DNA of 64,000 nucleotides from DASRJG01 sp964647625 (GCA_964647625.1 CAZYHZ010000011.1:1-64000); one strand, 5' to 3'; numbered from the stretch's first letter, positions 50,727 through 61,359 are shown. The notes: generated by a model from the sequence alone, not told the origin. A program made the numbers and translations.

Positions 50727-52959
50727 CGATGACCTCTTCGGCGGGTTCGACGCGCCGCGCCCCCTTGGTCCACCACGTGTCGGCCAGCGCCGCCGCGGCA
50801 GCATGGATGTACTTGTCCTTCGACCGTAAGGCCACAGCTAAATCGAGCTTTTCCCCGGCCCGCAGCAGAGATTCGGCGATTTCGAGGTCGTCGACCTCCG
50901 CGCGGTTGGTCCGGATGAAATACCCCCCCTCGATCCGGGAGCCGCTCGAGAAGGCTTCGGCCTTCCGCGACCGGTTCCCGCGGAACACATTGTGATAGAG
51001 GGGTTCGGTGCCGTTCCGGATCGCGACGGTCACGTATTCGACGAGAACCTTCCCCTTCGACGGCCCGCTCGGGGCATCGTCGTCGTGGATGTAGCGCTTC
51101 TCGTCCAGGCGGACCGAGTAATCGAGAGTGGCTCGACTGCCCAGCGGGGCCAGGGTCGGGTCGGACAGCATCGCCTGGATGCGGACGGCCCGCGGGTCCG
51201 GGGCGTGCGTCCCTCCGGCCGCACTCTCGAACAGCACGCGGCGCAGCTCCGGGTCCTCCGCGCGCTCGATCGCCCCCCGGAGCAGGGCGCGATCCTCGAG
51301 CATCCCGGCCGCCTTCAATCGAACCGCGCGGTCGCCGGATTCGCGGACGAGGCCCTCGAGGAGGCGTTGGTCGGATAGCAGCGCGACGGCATCGAGCCGC
51401 GCTTCGAAGGACTTCGCGCTCCGGGCGATCGCGGCGACCTGTTTCTCGTTCAGCCTGCGGGAGGCGGCGTGCCGCACGTCGATGTCGGCGTCCGTCGAGG
51501 CGATCGCGATCAGGGCCTCGTCGTCCTGGATGCGGTCGGTCGCCGCCCGGCGGACCACCCAGTCGGTGTGCGTCCGGGCGATCGCCGTCACGTCGGCAGG
51601 GGAGTCGAGCCGCTTGAGAGCGGTGAGGCGAACCGTCTGCGAGCGATCCTCCCGGCAGATCCGCATCAAGATCGCCGGGTCGGACACGCGCGGCACCGCG
51701 TAGAAGCGCACCTCCGACGCGGGATCGGTCAGCGCGAGCTTCTGAAAGAAAGGAGGATCGTCGGGCAGCTCGCGGATCGCCGCCGCGCGGACCGAGCCGT
51801 CGGCGTCTTGCGATGCGATGCGCTTGCGGGCGGCCGGATCGCTCAAGCGGGCGACGGCCGCCCTGCGCACCGAAGCGTCGGGGTCGGCGCCGGCCACGAC
51901 CAGGAGCACCGCCCGATCGTCGATCCGCGACGCCGCGCGGGCGCGAACGCGCGCGTCCGCGTCGTGACCGGCGATGACGGCCAAACCCGTCGCGTCCGTC
52001 ATGCCATCCACCGCGGCGAGGCGGACCGCCGGCGACTCGTCGCCCCGGGCAAATCCGTCGGCGACGCCGCGATCGATCAACCGCATGACCGCGGCCGCCC
52101 GGATCTCATCCGGAGCAGGTCCCTTGGCGATGGCGGCGAGAACGGACTGGTCGTTCACACGCGCGACCGCGGCGAGCCTGAGGTCGTCATCGCCTTCGGA
52201 CCGCGCCAGCCGGGAGAGGACACCCTGATCGTCGAGGTGCTCGATCGCCGCGCGCCGGATGCCGTCATCGGTATCTTCCTGAGCCAGGCGCGCGACGATC
52301 GCATCATCTTTGATGCGCCCTATGATCTGCTCGCGGGAGGACGGGTCGTCGACCTGGCGGGCGATGCGCACGAGACGCTCGGGATCGGCGATCAGGGGAA
52401 CGACGAGCGCCCGCATGTCGCCGGCACGATCCCGGACCGCGATCTCTTCGAGCCGGGCAGGGTCGGAGATGGCCTTGACGGCGTGGAAGCGCACCATCCG
52501 GCTCGGATCTTGAAGCGCGATGCGGGTCAGGAGATCCTGATCGTCGAGACGCCGGACCGCTTCGTCCCGTACGTACGGATCCGGGTCGTCGACCGCGGCC
52601 TGGATGAGCAAGCTGCGGGACGAGGTGTGCGAGACCACGGCGGCCCGGACGACCCAGCTCTCGTCCTTGAAGAAAGGATCCGCCGCCCCGGAATCGCCGA
52701 GCCGGAGCACCGCGTCCGCGCGGACGGACTCGCGCAGCGCACCGGCGGCGATCTCGGCCAGAACGGCACGATCGGTGATGGCTCGAACGGCGTCGCGCTG
52801 CGCGGGCTCCGCAGCGTCGCCGAGGGCCGTGCGCCGGAGCAGCTCGTCCGCCGTATTCGTCGGAGGTGAATCGCCCGCTACCGCCGCCCCCACGGCGACC
52901 GCAACGAGCAGAGCCGCCCCGAGGCCGCGGCCCCGGCCACGAACCGTCCCGGAATCCAT
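50716..52959 (-). CDS. Exported leucine-rich-repeat-variant / HEAT-like solenoid protein
   Basis: A 747-residue protein with a signal peptide (RGLGAALLVAVAVGAAVAG). From about residue 60 to 560 it is made of about twenty 24-residue repeats of the form D-x-L-L-x-x-I-A-x-x-D-x-D-x-x-V-R-x-A-A-V-x-R-L, as in leucine-rich repeat variant (LRV) proteins. The C-terminal 180 residues are a separate beta domain (ATLDYSVRLDEKRYIHDD, GKVLVEYVTVAIRNGTEPLYH). It precedes the giant secreted protein in an operon with an 11-bp overlap and may help its folding, export or anchoring. The start MDSGTVRGR was chosen for the signal peptide. Confidence 0.8.
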   Translation of the reverse strand: MDSGTVRGRGRGLGAALLVAVAVGAAVAGDSPPTNTADELLRRTALGDAAEPAQRDAVRAITDRAVLAEIAAGALRESVRADAVLRLGDSGAADPFFKDESWVVRAAVVSHTSSRSLLIQAAVDDPDPYVRDEAVRRLDDQDLLTRIALQDPSRMVRFHAVKAISDPARLEEIAVRDRAGDMRALVVPLIADPERLVRIARQVDDPSSREQIIGRIKDDAIVARLAQEDTDDGIRRAAIEHLDDQGVLSRLARSEGDDDLRLAAVARVNDQSVLAAIAKGPAPDEIRAAAVMRLIDRGVADGFARGDESPAVRLAAVDGMTDATGLAVIAGHDADARVRARAASRIDDRAVLLVVAGADPDASVRRAAVARLSDPAARKRIASQDADGSVRAAAIRELPDDPPFFQKLALTDPASEVRFYAVPRVSDPAILMRICREDRSQTVRLTALKRLDSPADVTAIARTHTDWVVRRAATDRIQDDEALIAIASTDADIDVRHAASRRLNEKQVAAIARSAKSFEARLDAVALLSDQRLLEGLVRESGDRAVRLKAAGMLEDRALLRGAIERAEDPELRRVLFESAAGGTHAPDPRAVRIQAMLSDPTLAPLGSRATLDYSVRLDEKRYIHDDDAPSGPSKGKVLVEYVTVAIRNGTEPLYHNVFRGNRSRKAEAFSSGSRIEGGYFIRTNRAEVDDLEIAESLLRAGEKLDLAVALRSKDKYIHAAAAALADTWWTKGARRVEPAEEVIDDD

Positions 52960-53096
52960 CCTGCGAATTAGCCCTCGGAAAACGGAGAGGAAGGTGAGAA
53001 GGTAGCAGGCGCCGAAAAACCGCGGCCCTTGCCTCCATTCGGAAGGGAGTCCATGTTCTGCCAGGGATTCGGTCGTTCGACGAGGAGGAGCCATCC

Positions 53097-56000
53097 ATGT
53101 CGGTGCGTGTGACCTTTGGTCCGAAGCGGTTCCTGGCGGGGTTGCTCGTCCTCACGGCGGCTTTCGGATCGATACAGGCAGCCACGGGCCGCGCAAAGCC
53201 GCTCTCGCGCTCCCACGCCAAGCCGGCCGTCGCGACGATCGCCGACGGCACGCCGGCATCCGCAGCCGACGTGAAGCCGCGCGTCGTCCAGCAGCACCTC
53301 AAGGCCTCCGCGCTCGCCACGCCGGCCAATGACGAATGCATCGACGCGATCGCCATCCCGGCCGGACCGTTCCCGATCTCCGCCGCTCCTGTCGACATCA
53401 CCGACGCGACGCCGCAAGACACCGACGAAGGCATCCTGACCTGCGCCCCGATCGATCGGACGATCTGGTACAGCTTCACGCCGAGCCAGTCGGGGCAGTA
53501 CATCTTCTCGACGTGCGCCGACAACGGCGCCGGCGGAAACACGGTGTACGACACGGTCATCGGCGTCCTCGACGCCTGTCCCGGCAGCCCGAACGAGCTC
53601 GGCTGCAACGATTCGACGGCGCTGTGCGCCGGAAGCCTCCCGGGCGCACCTTACGTCGATCAATCCGTGCTGTCGGTCGTCCTGGCCGCGAACACGACCT
53701 ACTACATCGCCGTCGGGCATTTCGCGGACGATCTCGGCGGCGTCGTGCCCACGTTGAACACGGTGTCGCTGCAAGTCGATCTGTCGCCGGCGCCGGACAA
53801 CGACAACTGCTCGAACCCGGCGCCGCTGGCGCTCGACCGCATCACGTTCGGGACCACGGCGAGCGCGACGAACGACTACCGCAGCATCGGCTGCCCGCAG
53901 ACCGACAACGGACAGATCCCGACGACCGCCAACGGCCTCGACGTGGTGTTCTCGTTCAGCCCGCCGACCGACGGCCGCTACTCGTTCCGGTACGTGCAAG
54001 ATGATGCCAGCGCCGCCCTGCGCACGCAGTCGCCCGTCCTCTATCTCGCGACGACGTGCCCCGATCCCGACCCGACCGTCGGCGTGCCCGGGTGCATCGC
54101 CGCCGCAAATCGCATGAACGATCAGACGACCGGGAACGGGAATCGATCGGAAGAGCTCGACTGCCTCTCGCTGACCGCGAACACGCCGTACTACCTCTTC
54201 TTCGACGACCGCTTCACGGCCAACCCCGGCGGCCCGTTTGCCGTGGAGGTCACACGCTGCAACCCCGAGACCGAGCCGAACGACACGACGGCGAATGCGA
54301 CGGTCTTCGCGCCGAGCTCCGGTTGCTACATGGAAGGGGCCGCAACCCCGACCGGCGTGGCCGGCGACGTGGACTTCTACGACCTCGGCGCTCCTCCAGC
54401 CGGGTCGAAGATCTTCGTCGCGATCGATGCCGCCGCGGCGAACAACAGCGACTATCAGATGCGGATCACGAACGCGACCGACACCTTGGGCTTCGACGAC
54501 GACGACGGGACGTCGATCATCGGATCGAACGCCCCCGTGATCGGCGGCGTGATCGCGGACGGCAGCGAGATCTACGCTCGCGTCAACGGCAAGCCCACGC
54601 TCTTAGGCGGCAGCGGCGGCGACCAGCCGTACCGGTTGTTCGCCCGGATCGAGCAAGGCCCCGCCGAGGGGCCGTCGCAGCCCGATCCGAATCCCGACGG
54701 GCTGGGGGACGACACGATCTATGAGGCGAATCACATCACCCTGGGAGGGTTCATCAAGGGCGTGATCTACTCGTGGGACACGACCAACGGGCCGGCGGAC
54801 ATCGACTGCTGGCGGTTCGTCGCCCACGAGGGCGACAACATCACGATGTTCTCGGACAACAACCCGACGCGCGCCCCCGGCACGATCACCAACGTCTGGC
54901 CGGTCATCGAGACCGTCGACGGCAACCCGCCCGCGCACACCCGCTTCGTCGGACAGGTGCTCCGGAACACCCTCACGCCGAGCCCCGGCACGTTAACGGG
55001 CACGACGCCGTCCGTGACCTCCGAGTTCCATCACTACCGGGCGCGCTACACCGGGTGGTACGCGGTCTGCATGCAGCCGACGGTCGACACGGGCACGCCG
55101 GAGAATCCGCCCCCGGCGGCCTATCCGCTGCCCTATCAGGCGAGCATCGCGATCAACTGCGGGCCGGTCCCGGCGCCGCAGCCGGCCGACGTGTCGATCA
55201 CGCAGGCCGGACCGGCCGGCCCCGTTCAGGACGGCTCACTCATCGAGTACACGATCACGGTCACGAACAACGACGCCACGGCCATCGCCCAGGACGTCCG
55301 GCTGACCGACACCTTGCCGCCGGAGGTCGTGTTCGTGGGCGTGTCGGTCGATGACGGTTTCGCGGGCGGCAACACCGCCTGCCTGTCGCTGCCGACGCCC
55401 GGTGCGAACGACGCGGACGTCGACTGCACGAACTACTCGCTCGCCCCGGGGGCCTCGATCACGTATACGCTGACGGTCCAGGTCCAGAACTGCCAGGGCC
55501 CCGGCCTGACGGTGCACAACGACACCTCGATCACGACCTACACGACGGACGCCAACGCCGCGAACGACAGCGCGAGCTGGGAGTTCGTCACGGTGGACGA
55601 CGGCACGTGCACGCCCACCCTGTGCGATCCGAGCGCCGGCTGCATCGTCGACCACTGCCAGGTGAACGCGGCGTGCGATGCGAGTCACAACTGCGCCGGC
55701 ACGCCCCTGAACTGCGACGACGGGAGCGTGTGCACAGCCGATTCGTGCGACCCGTCGAACGCGGAGCACCCGTGCGTCAACGACCCGAGCCAGCTGGGCG
55801 ATCTGTGCTTCGACGGCAATGTGTGCACCATCGACTCCTGCGATCCGATCGCTTTCTGCGTCTTCACGCCGACGCCGGCCGGCAGCCCCTGCGACGATTT
55901 CTTGAGCTGCACGCATGACGATGTGTGCAACGGAACGGGGACGTGCTACGGCGTCTCCGTGTGCGACGACGGCCTTCCCTGCACCGACGACTTCGCGGAC

Positions 56001-57023
56001 GAGAACAACGCGTGCGCCTGCACGAATACGGTCTCGTTCCAGGGGACCCCCTGCGACGACGGCAACTCGTGCACCACCGGCGAGACCTGCGACGGCACCG
56101 GCGGAACGGTCGCCGCCTGCACCGGAGGGACCCCCGTCGAGGGCGCCTGCAACGACGGCAACTCGTGCACCTCCGGGGAGTTCTGTACTTCGGGAGTCTG
56201 CGGCGGCGGAGAGCCGGTGGTGTGCAACGACAACAACCCGTGCACCGACGATTCCTGCGACCCGGCGTCCGGCTGCGTCTTCACGAACAACAACGCGTCG
56301 TGCAGCGATGGGAACGCCTGCACGACCGGCGACACCTGTGCCGCGGGCGTCTGCGTCGGCGGCGCCCCCCTGTCGTGTGACGACGGCAATGCCTGCACGG
56401 ACGACTCGTGCGCGCCCGCGACCGGCTGCGTCCATTCCAACAACTCGAACGTCTGCGACGACGGCAATGCCTGCACGCTCGGAGAGATCTGCTCGGGTGG
56501 GACCTGCGGGGGCGGCGAGGTCGTCGACTGCAACGACGGTGACACCTGCACCACCGATTCGTGCAGCCCCGCGACGGGCTGCGCGCACGTTCCGGTCGTG
56601 TGCACCGGCGACACCTGCCACACCGCGGGAACGTGCGACCCCGCGACGGGGCAGTGCCTGAATCCGGCGAAGCCCCAGGGAACGGCCTGCGACGACAACA
56701 ACGTGTGCACGACCGGCGAGACCTGCAACGCCGGCGGGGTCTGCACCGGCGGCGCCGCCGTCGACTGCGACGACGCCAACGCGTGCACGGCCGACAGCTG
56801 CGACGCGGTCCACGGCTGCGCCAACGCCCTCGCCAACTTCTCGACCAGCGGATTCTCCGCCGACCGCGTGGACGGCCGGGACCTCGAGGTGTTCGCGGCG
56901 GCGTATCCACGGTGCCAGGGCGCCCCGGCGTACGACCCGGCGGCCGATCTCGATTCGACGGGATGCGTCGACGATACCGACTTCCATCTGTTCATGACCA
57001 CGTTCGGTCAGGGGTGCCCATGA
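53097..57023 (+). CDS. Giant secreted DUF11/Cys-rich protein with dockerin-like tail (copy 1)
   Basis: A 1308-residue protein; CGAGGAGGAG lies 6 bp before the ATG. Signal peptide: RFLAGLLVLTAAFGSIQA. Two pre-peptidase-C-like beta domains come first (NDECIDAIAIPAGPFPIS, TIWYSFTPSQSGQYIFSTC; GLDVVFSFSPPTDGRYSF), then more beta domains with DxD-rich loops (DDDDGTS). A DUF11 domain (about 705-840; DGSLIEYTITVTNNDATA, VRLTDTLPPEVVFV) precedes about ten CDDGN-type Cys-rich modules. The last 60 residues (SADRVDGRDLEVFAAAY, AADLDSTGCVDDTDFHLF) are dockerin-like. The stop overlaps the cohesin-like lipoprotein gene by 4 bp. Confidence 0.8.
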   Translation: MSVRVTFGPKRFLAGLLVLTAAFGSIQAATGRAKPLSRSHAKPAVATIADGTPASAADVKPRVVQQHLKASALATPANDECIDAIAIPAGPFPISAAPVDITDATPQDTDEGILTCAPIDRTIWYSFTPSQSGQYIFSTCADNGAGGNTVYDTVIGVLDACPGSPNELGCNDSTALCAGSLPGAPYVDQSVLSVVLAANTTYYIAVGHFADDLGGVVPTLNTVSLQVDLSPAPDNDNCSNPAPLALDRITFGTTASATNDYRSIGCPQTDNGQIPTTANGLDVVFSFSPPTDGRYSFRYVQDDASAALRTQSPVLYLATTCPDPDPTVGVPGCIAAANRMNDQTTGNGNRSEELDCLSLTANTPYYLFFDDRFTANPGGPFAVEVTRCNPETEPNDTTANATVFAPSSGCYMEGAATPTGVAGDVDFYDLGAPPAGSKIFVAIDAAAANNSDYQMRITNATDTLGFDDDDGTSIIGSNAPVIGGVIADGSEIYARVNGKPTLLGGSGGDQPYRLFARIEQGPAEGPSQPDPNPDGLGDDTIYEANHITLGGFIKGVIYSWDTTNGPADIDCWRFVAHEGDNITMFSDNNPTRAPGTITNVWPVIETVDGNPPAHTRFVGQVLRNTLTPSPGTLTGTTPSVTSEFHHYRARYTGWYAVCMQPTVDTGTPENPPPAAYPLPYQASIAINCGPVPAPQPADVSITQAGPAGPVQDGSLIEYTITVTNNDATAIAQDVRLTDTLPPEVVFVGVSVDDGFAGGNTACLSLPTPGANDADVDCTNYSLAPGASITYTLTVQVQNCQGPGLTVHNDTSITTYTTDANAANDSASWEFVTVDDGTCTPTLCDPSAGCIVDHCQVNAACDASHNCAGTPLNCDDGSVCTADSCDPSNAEHPCVNDPSQLGDLCFDGNVCTIDSCDPIAFCVFTPTPAGSPCDDFLSCTHDDVCNGTGTCYGVSVCDDGLPCTDDFADENNACACTNTVSFQGTPCDDGNSCTTGETCDGTGGTVAACTGGTPVEGACNDGNSCTSGEFCTSGVCGGGEPVVCNDNNPCTDDSCDPASGCVFTNNNASCSDGNACTTGDTCAAGVCVGGAPLSCDDGNACTDDSCAPATGCVHSNNSNVCDDGNACTLGEICSGGTCGGGEVVDCNDGDTCTTDSCSPATGCAHVPVVCTGDTCHTAGTCDPATGQCLNPAKPQGTACDDNNVCTTGETCNAGGVCTGGAAVDCDDANACTADSCDAVHGCANALANFSTSGFSADRVDGRDLEVFAAAYPRCQGAPAYDPAADLDSTGCVDDTDFHLFMTTFGQGCP

Positions 57024-57598
57024 AACGCAGAGGCTGGACGGCTTCGCGATGGATCGAGATCGGGTTCGCTGCGGCGTTGCTTTACGCCGTCGGCTGCTCC
57101 AGCAGCGGAACCAGCTCGCCGCCGACGAGCGTCGTGTTCGCCTGCACCGATTCGGGAAACGCCGCGCCGGACGCCGTGACGATGTCGTGCGGCGCCGCGA
57201 CCGCGGCGACCACCGAGCGCGTGGACGTGATCATCGGCGGCCCCGCGCTCGGGTCCACGACGATGCGGGGGATGAACTTCGACGTCGTCTATGACCCGGC
57301 GAAGCTCGAGTTCGTGCCGGCGGGGAGTTACTCGAGCCCCCTGTTCTCCGCGAACGCCCTCGTCGCCGTCGGCCTAGCCGGCGGCCAGCAAGGCCGGTTG
57401 ATCGTGTCGATCCAGGAGCCGGGCACGTCGAGCGACGTGGCGGTCGGCACGGGCCAGCATTTGGTGCTGAGCCTGACGTTCCGCACGGTGTCGGCGGCGA
57501 CGTTCTCGCCGACCCCGGTGACGTTCGAGAATGCAGAGGCATCGGGGGCGTCGGCGACGATCGCGTTCGGCAGCGCGCTGGCGCTTTCGTACCAGTAA
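57020..57598 (+). CDS. Cohesin-domain-like lipoprotein
   Basis: A 192-residue protein translationally coupled (ATGA) to a dockerin-like protein. The N-terminus WIEIGFAAALLYAVGCSSSG is a lipoprotein signal with Cys26 as the probable lipidation site. The mature part (VDVIIGGPALGSTTMRGMNF, DVVYDPAKLEFVPAG, GRLIVSIQEPGTSSDVAVG, QHLVLSLTFRTVS) has the strand order and the Y-D-P-x-x-L-E-F hallmark of cohesin domains. Cohesins bind dockerins, and its direct neighbours carry dockerin-like tails, so it may anchor them at the cell surface. The same fold also occurs outside cellulosomes, so binding is not proved. Confidence 0.7.
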   Translation: MKRRGWTASRWIEIGFAAALLYAVGCSSSGTSSPPTSVVFACTDSGNAAPDAVTMSCGAATAATTERVDVIIGGPALGSTTMRGMNFDVVYDPAKLEFVPAGSYSSPLFSANALVAVGLAGGQQGRLIVSIQEPGTSSDVAVGTGQHLVLSLTFRTVSAATFSPTPVTFENAEASGASATIAFGSALALSYQ

Positions 57599-57646
57599 CG
57601 CGGTCGCCTTCCGCCCCGCATCGGCTGCCTCGGCTAGAGTAGGGTC

Positions 57647-60600
57647 GTGAGATTCTCGCTTCCCGCGGCTGCGCTTTGCGCCGTCGCACTCGTACCCGCG
57701 GCCCCGCCGGCCTCCGGGGCGCCGCCCGCCAACGACACGTGCGCGGGCGCCGTCGTCATCCCGGACGGTCCGTTTCCGGTCGTCTCGGACCCCGTGAACG
57801 TGCTGGACGCGACGCCGCAAGGTGTCGACGACCCCGGCGTCTGTCCCCCCGATGGCGCGTTTTTCGGCATGGACCACGACATCTGGTTTCGCTTCACGCC
57901 GAGCGTCACCGGCACCTACTCGTTCAGCTCGTGCGCGGGCGCAGGGGCTGTGGGCAGCACCGTGTACGACACGGTGGTCGGCGTCTTCGATTCGTGCCCG
58001 GCCGGAGCCGCGCTGGTCTGCAACGACCGGCCCCGCGACTGTCCGGCCGACGTTCCGTTCGCGCCGTACGTCGACCAGGCGGTCGCCACGGCGAGACTGA
58101 CAGCCGGCGTGACCTACTTCATCGCGGTGGGCCACTGGACGCAGGACGTCGACCCCGGGGTCTACTCCGGATTCGACGAGCTCGCGCTCGCCGTGGATTT
58201 CACCAACGACTCGTGCCCGAGGACCGTGCCTTTGGCCCTCGACCGCATCACGTTCGGCTCCACGGCAACCGCCGAGGACGACTATCACGCGCCTGCCGCC
58301 TGCTTCACCGGATACGGACAGATCCCGTCCGCGGCTGCGGGTCCCGACCTCGTGTACTCGTTCACCCCGACCGAGGCCGGCCTCTACTCGTTCCGCTACG
58401 TGCAGGACGATGCCGATTCGCCGATGCGCAGCCAGTCGCCGGTGCTCTACCTCACGGGAACCTGCCCGCCGCCCGATCCATCGACGCCGGTCGCTTCGTG
58501 CCTGGCCGCGGCGAATCGGATGAACGACCAGACGACCGGTAACGGCAACCGCTCGGAGGAGATTCCCTGCGTCGCGCTCGAAGCGGACACGACCTACACG
58601 CTGATCTTCGATCACGACACCGCCGCCGACCCCGGAGGCGCTTTCGCGATCGAGGTCGCGAAATGTGCGCGCGAGATCGAGCCGAACGATTCGACGGCGA
58701 CCGCCACACCGTTCGCCCCCGGGCCCGGCTGTTTCATGGAAGGCTCTGCGGTTCCCGCCGGCGCCGGCGGGGACGTGGACGTATACGATCTCGGCGCGCC
58801 GCCCGCGGGGTCGAAGATCTTCGCGGCCGTCGATTCCGCCGCGTCGGCCAGCAGCGACTACGAGATGAGGATCACGACGGCCACCGACACGCTCGGATAC
58901 GACGACAACGACGGCACGTCGTGGATCGGCCTCGACGCCCCCGTCGTCGCCGGGCCGTTCGCGGACGGCTCGGAGATCTACGCGCGCATCGACAGCAAGG
59001 GCGGACCGGCCGCCGGCGACGAGCCGTACCGCTTTTACGCGCGGATCGAGACCGGCACCGCGCAAAACGAATCACTTCCCGATCCCGATCCGTCCGGCCT
59101 CGGGAACGACACGTTCTACGGCGCGACGCACGTCACCGGAGGCGGGTTCGTGCGAGGGGTCATCTACAGCTGGGACATCCTGTCCGCACTGGACATGGAC
59201 TGCTACCGCTTCGTCATGCGCGAGGGCGACCAGCTTCTCGCTTTCTCCGACAACAACCCCTCTCGGACCTCGGGAACGATCACGAACGTCTGGCCGGTGC
59301 TCGAGACCGTCGACGGCGATCCTCCACCCGCGCACACCCGCTTCCAGGGCCAGGTCCTGAGGAACGACGTGACGCCGTCGCCCGGGACGCTGCTCGGCGT
59401 CACGCCGTCGGTGACGTCGAACTTCCTTCAGTACCGGGCGCGCTATACCGGGGCGTACGCGCTGTGCTATCAGCCGACCCGGAGCACGGGATCGAACGAG
59501 GACCCGCCGGCGTCCGCCTATCCGCTTCCGTACCAGGGGAGCATCTCGATCAACTGCGGCCCCGTGCCGCCGCCGGGGGCCGCCGACATCGCGGTGACGA
59601 TGACGGGACCGGCCGGCCCCGTCACGACCGGGCAGGTCGTCACCTATACGATCCGCGTGGACAATCTTGGTACCGACATCGCCCAGGACGTCCGCATCTC
59701 CGACGTTCTTCCGTCCGAGCTGCTTTACATGGGGCTGCAGCTCGACGACGGATTCGGCGGCTTCAACACGGGCTGCCGCACCCTACCGACGCCCGCCTCC
59801 CACAACGCGCCGATCGACTGCACCACCTACGCGATCGCTCCGGGGGCGGGGGCGACCTACACCTTGACGGCTCAGGTGGCGAATTGCATCGGCGCGGGAC
59901 TCGACGTGACGAACGCGGTGTCCGTGTCCAGCTTCACGACCGACGACAATCCCTCAAACGACGACGCACAGATCACCTTCACGACCGGCGAGGATGGATC
60001 CTGCCAGATCATCTACTGCGATCAGGTGGCCTGCGTCGTCGACGCCTGCACCGCGTCGGCGAGCTGCAACGCCGGCATCTGCGAGTTCGTCGACAAGAAT
60101 TGCGACGACGGGAGCGTGTGCACCGAGGACTACTGCAACTCGTTCGTCGGTTGCGTCAACGACTCGAGCCTCCTGGGAGACCTGTGCACCGACGGCGACG
60201 ACTGCACGGAGGACCTGTGCGATCCCGTCGCTTCGTGCATCTTCCCGCCGCTTCCGGCGGGCGCCGCGTGCGACGATCTCCTCGCGTGCACCACGGCAGA
60301 CGTCTGTGACGGAGCGGGACACTGCTACGGCCGGTCCGTGTGCGACGACGGGCTTCCGTGCACGGACGATTTTGCGGACGAGAACAACGCGTGTGCGTGC
60401 TCGCACGGGATCTCATATCAGGGGAGCCCCTGCGACGACGGCAACCCGTGCACCACGGGGGAGACTTGCGACGGCACGGGCGGCACGGTCGCGGCCTGCA
60501 ATGGCGGGACCAACGTGCCCGGGGCCTGCAACGACGGCAATGCCTGCACGACCGGGGAGACGTGCACGTCCGGCGTCTGCGGCGGCGGAACGCCCGTGGT

Positions 60601-61249
60601 GTGCGACGACGGCAACCCGTGCACCGACGATTCCTGCGATCCGGCCTCCGGCTGCACGCACTCGCCGAACACCGCGGCATGCGATGACGGCAACGCCTGC
60701 ACGATCGGCGACGCCTGCGCCGCGGGCCTGTGCGTGAGCGGGGCCTCCCTGTCGTGCGATGACGCCAACCCCTGCACGGACGACTCGTGCGCGCCGGCGA
60801 CCGGCTGCGCGCACGCTGCGGTCGTGTGCGCGGGCGACACCTGCCACACCGCGGGGACGTGCAACCCGGCGACGGGGCAGTGCGTGAATCCGGCGAAGCC
60901 CCAGGGAACGGCCTGCGACGACAACAACGTGTGCACGACCGGCGAGACATGCGACGCCGGCGGGGTCTGCACGGGCGGGGCCGCCGTCGACTGCGACGAC
61001 GCCGACGCGTGTACGGCCGACAGCTGCGACGCGGTGCACGGCTGCGCTCACGCCCTCGCCAATTTCTCGACCATCGGGTTCTCCGCCAACCGCGTGGACG
61101 GCCGGGACCTCGAGGTGTTCGCGGCGGCGTACCCACGGTGCCAGGGCGCCCCGGCGTACGACGCGGCGGCCGATCTGGATTCGACTGGATGCGTCGACGA
61201 TACCGACTTCCACCTGTTCATGACGGCTTTCGGCCTGTCCTGCCCCTAG
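57647..61249 (+). CDS. Giant secreted DUF11/Cys-rich protein with dockerin-like tail (copy 2)
   Basis: A 1200-residue paralogue of the 53.1-57.0 kb gene with the same domain order: signal peptide (RFSLPAAALCAVALVPAAPPASG, from a GTG start), two pre-peptidase-C-like domains (DIWFRFTPSVTGTYSFSSC; GPDLVYSFTPTEAGLYSF), beta domains with DDNDGTS loops, DUF11 (GQVVTYTIRVDNLGTDIA), Cys-rich CDDGN modules and a nearly identical dockerin-like tail (SANRVDGRDLEVFAAAY). The tail and last modules are the most similar at DNA level, suggesting recent gene conversion or duplication there. It begins 48 bp after the cohesin-like gene, probably the same operon. Confidence 0.8.
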   Translation: MRFSLPAAALCAVALVPAAPPASGAPPANDTCAGAVVIPDGPFPVVSDPVNVLDATPQGVDDPGVCPPDGAFFGMDHDIWFRFTPSVTGTYSFSSCAGAGAVGSTVYDTVVGVFDSCPAGAALVCNDRPRDCPADVPFAPYVDQAVATARLTAGVTYFIAVGHWTQDVDPGVYSGFDELALAVDFTNDSCPRTVPLALDRITFGSTATAEDDYHAPAACFTGYGQIPSAAAGPDLVYSFTPTEAGLYSFRYVQDDADSPMRSQSPVLYLTGTCPPPDPSTPVASCLAAANRMNDQTTGNGNRSEEIPCVALEADTTYTLIFDHDTAADPGGAFAIEVAKCAREIEPNDSTATATPFAPGPGCFMEGSAVPAGAGGDVDVYDLGAPPAGSKIFAAVDSAASASSDYEMRITTATDTLGYDDNDGTSWIGLDAPVVAGPFADGSEIYARIDSKGGPAAGDEPYRFYARIETGTAQNESLPDPDPSGLGNDTFYGATHVTGGGFVRGVIYSWDILSALDMDCYRFVMREGDQLLAFSDNNPSRTSGTITNVWPVLETVDGDPPPAHTRFQGQVLRNDVTPSPGTLLGVTPSVTSNFLQYRARYTGAYALCYQPTRSTGSNEDPPASAYPLPYQGSISINCGPVPPPGAADIAVTMTGPAGPVTTGQVVTYTIRVDNLGTDIAQDVRISDVLPSELLYMGLQLDDGFGGFNTGCRTLPTPASHNAPIDCTTYAIAPGAGATYTLTAQVANCIGAGLDVTNAVSVSSFTTDDNPSNDDAQITFTTGEDGSCQIIYCDQVACVVDACTASASCNAGICEFVDKNCDDGSVCTEDYCNSFVGCVNDSSLLGDLCTDGDDCTEDLCDPVASCIFPPLPAGAACDDLLACTTADVCDGAGHCYGRSVCDDGLPCTDDFADENNACACSHGISYQGSPCDDGNPCTTGETCDGTGGTVAACNGGTNVPGACNDGNACTTGETCTSGVCGGGTPVVCDDGNPCTDDSCDPASGCTHSPNTAACDDGNACTIGDACAAGLCVSGASLSCDDANPCTDDSCAPATGCAHAAVVCAGDTCHTAGTCNPATGQCVNPAKPQGTACDDNNVCTTGETCDAGGVCTGGAAVDCDDADACTADSCDAVHGCAHALANFSTIGFSANRVDGRDLEVFAAAYPRCQGAPAYDAAADLDSTGCVDDTDFHLFMTAFGLSCP

Positions 61250-61359
61250 ATTCGGCTGAACTGCCACGTCTTTATGGCATGAAACTTTTCGAACTTGTAA
61301 TCGGCCACGGGACCGGATTCGACGGTATGTTTTCACGTCGGGTCGGGAGGCGTTGCTCG

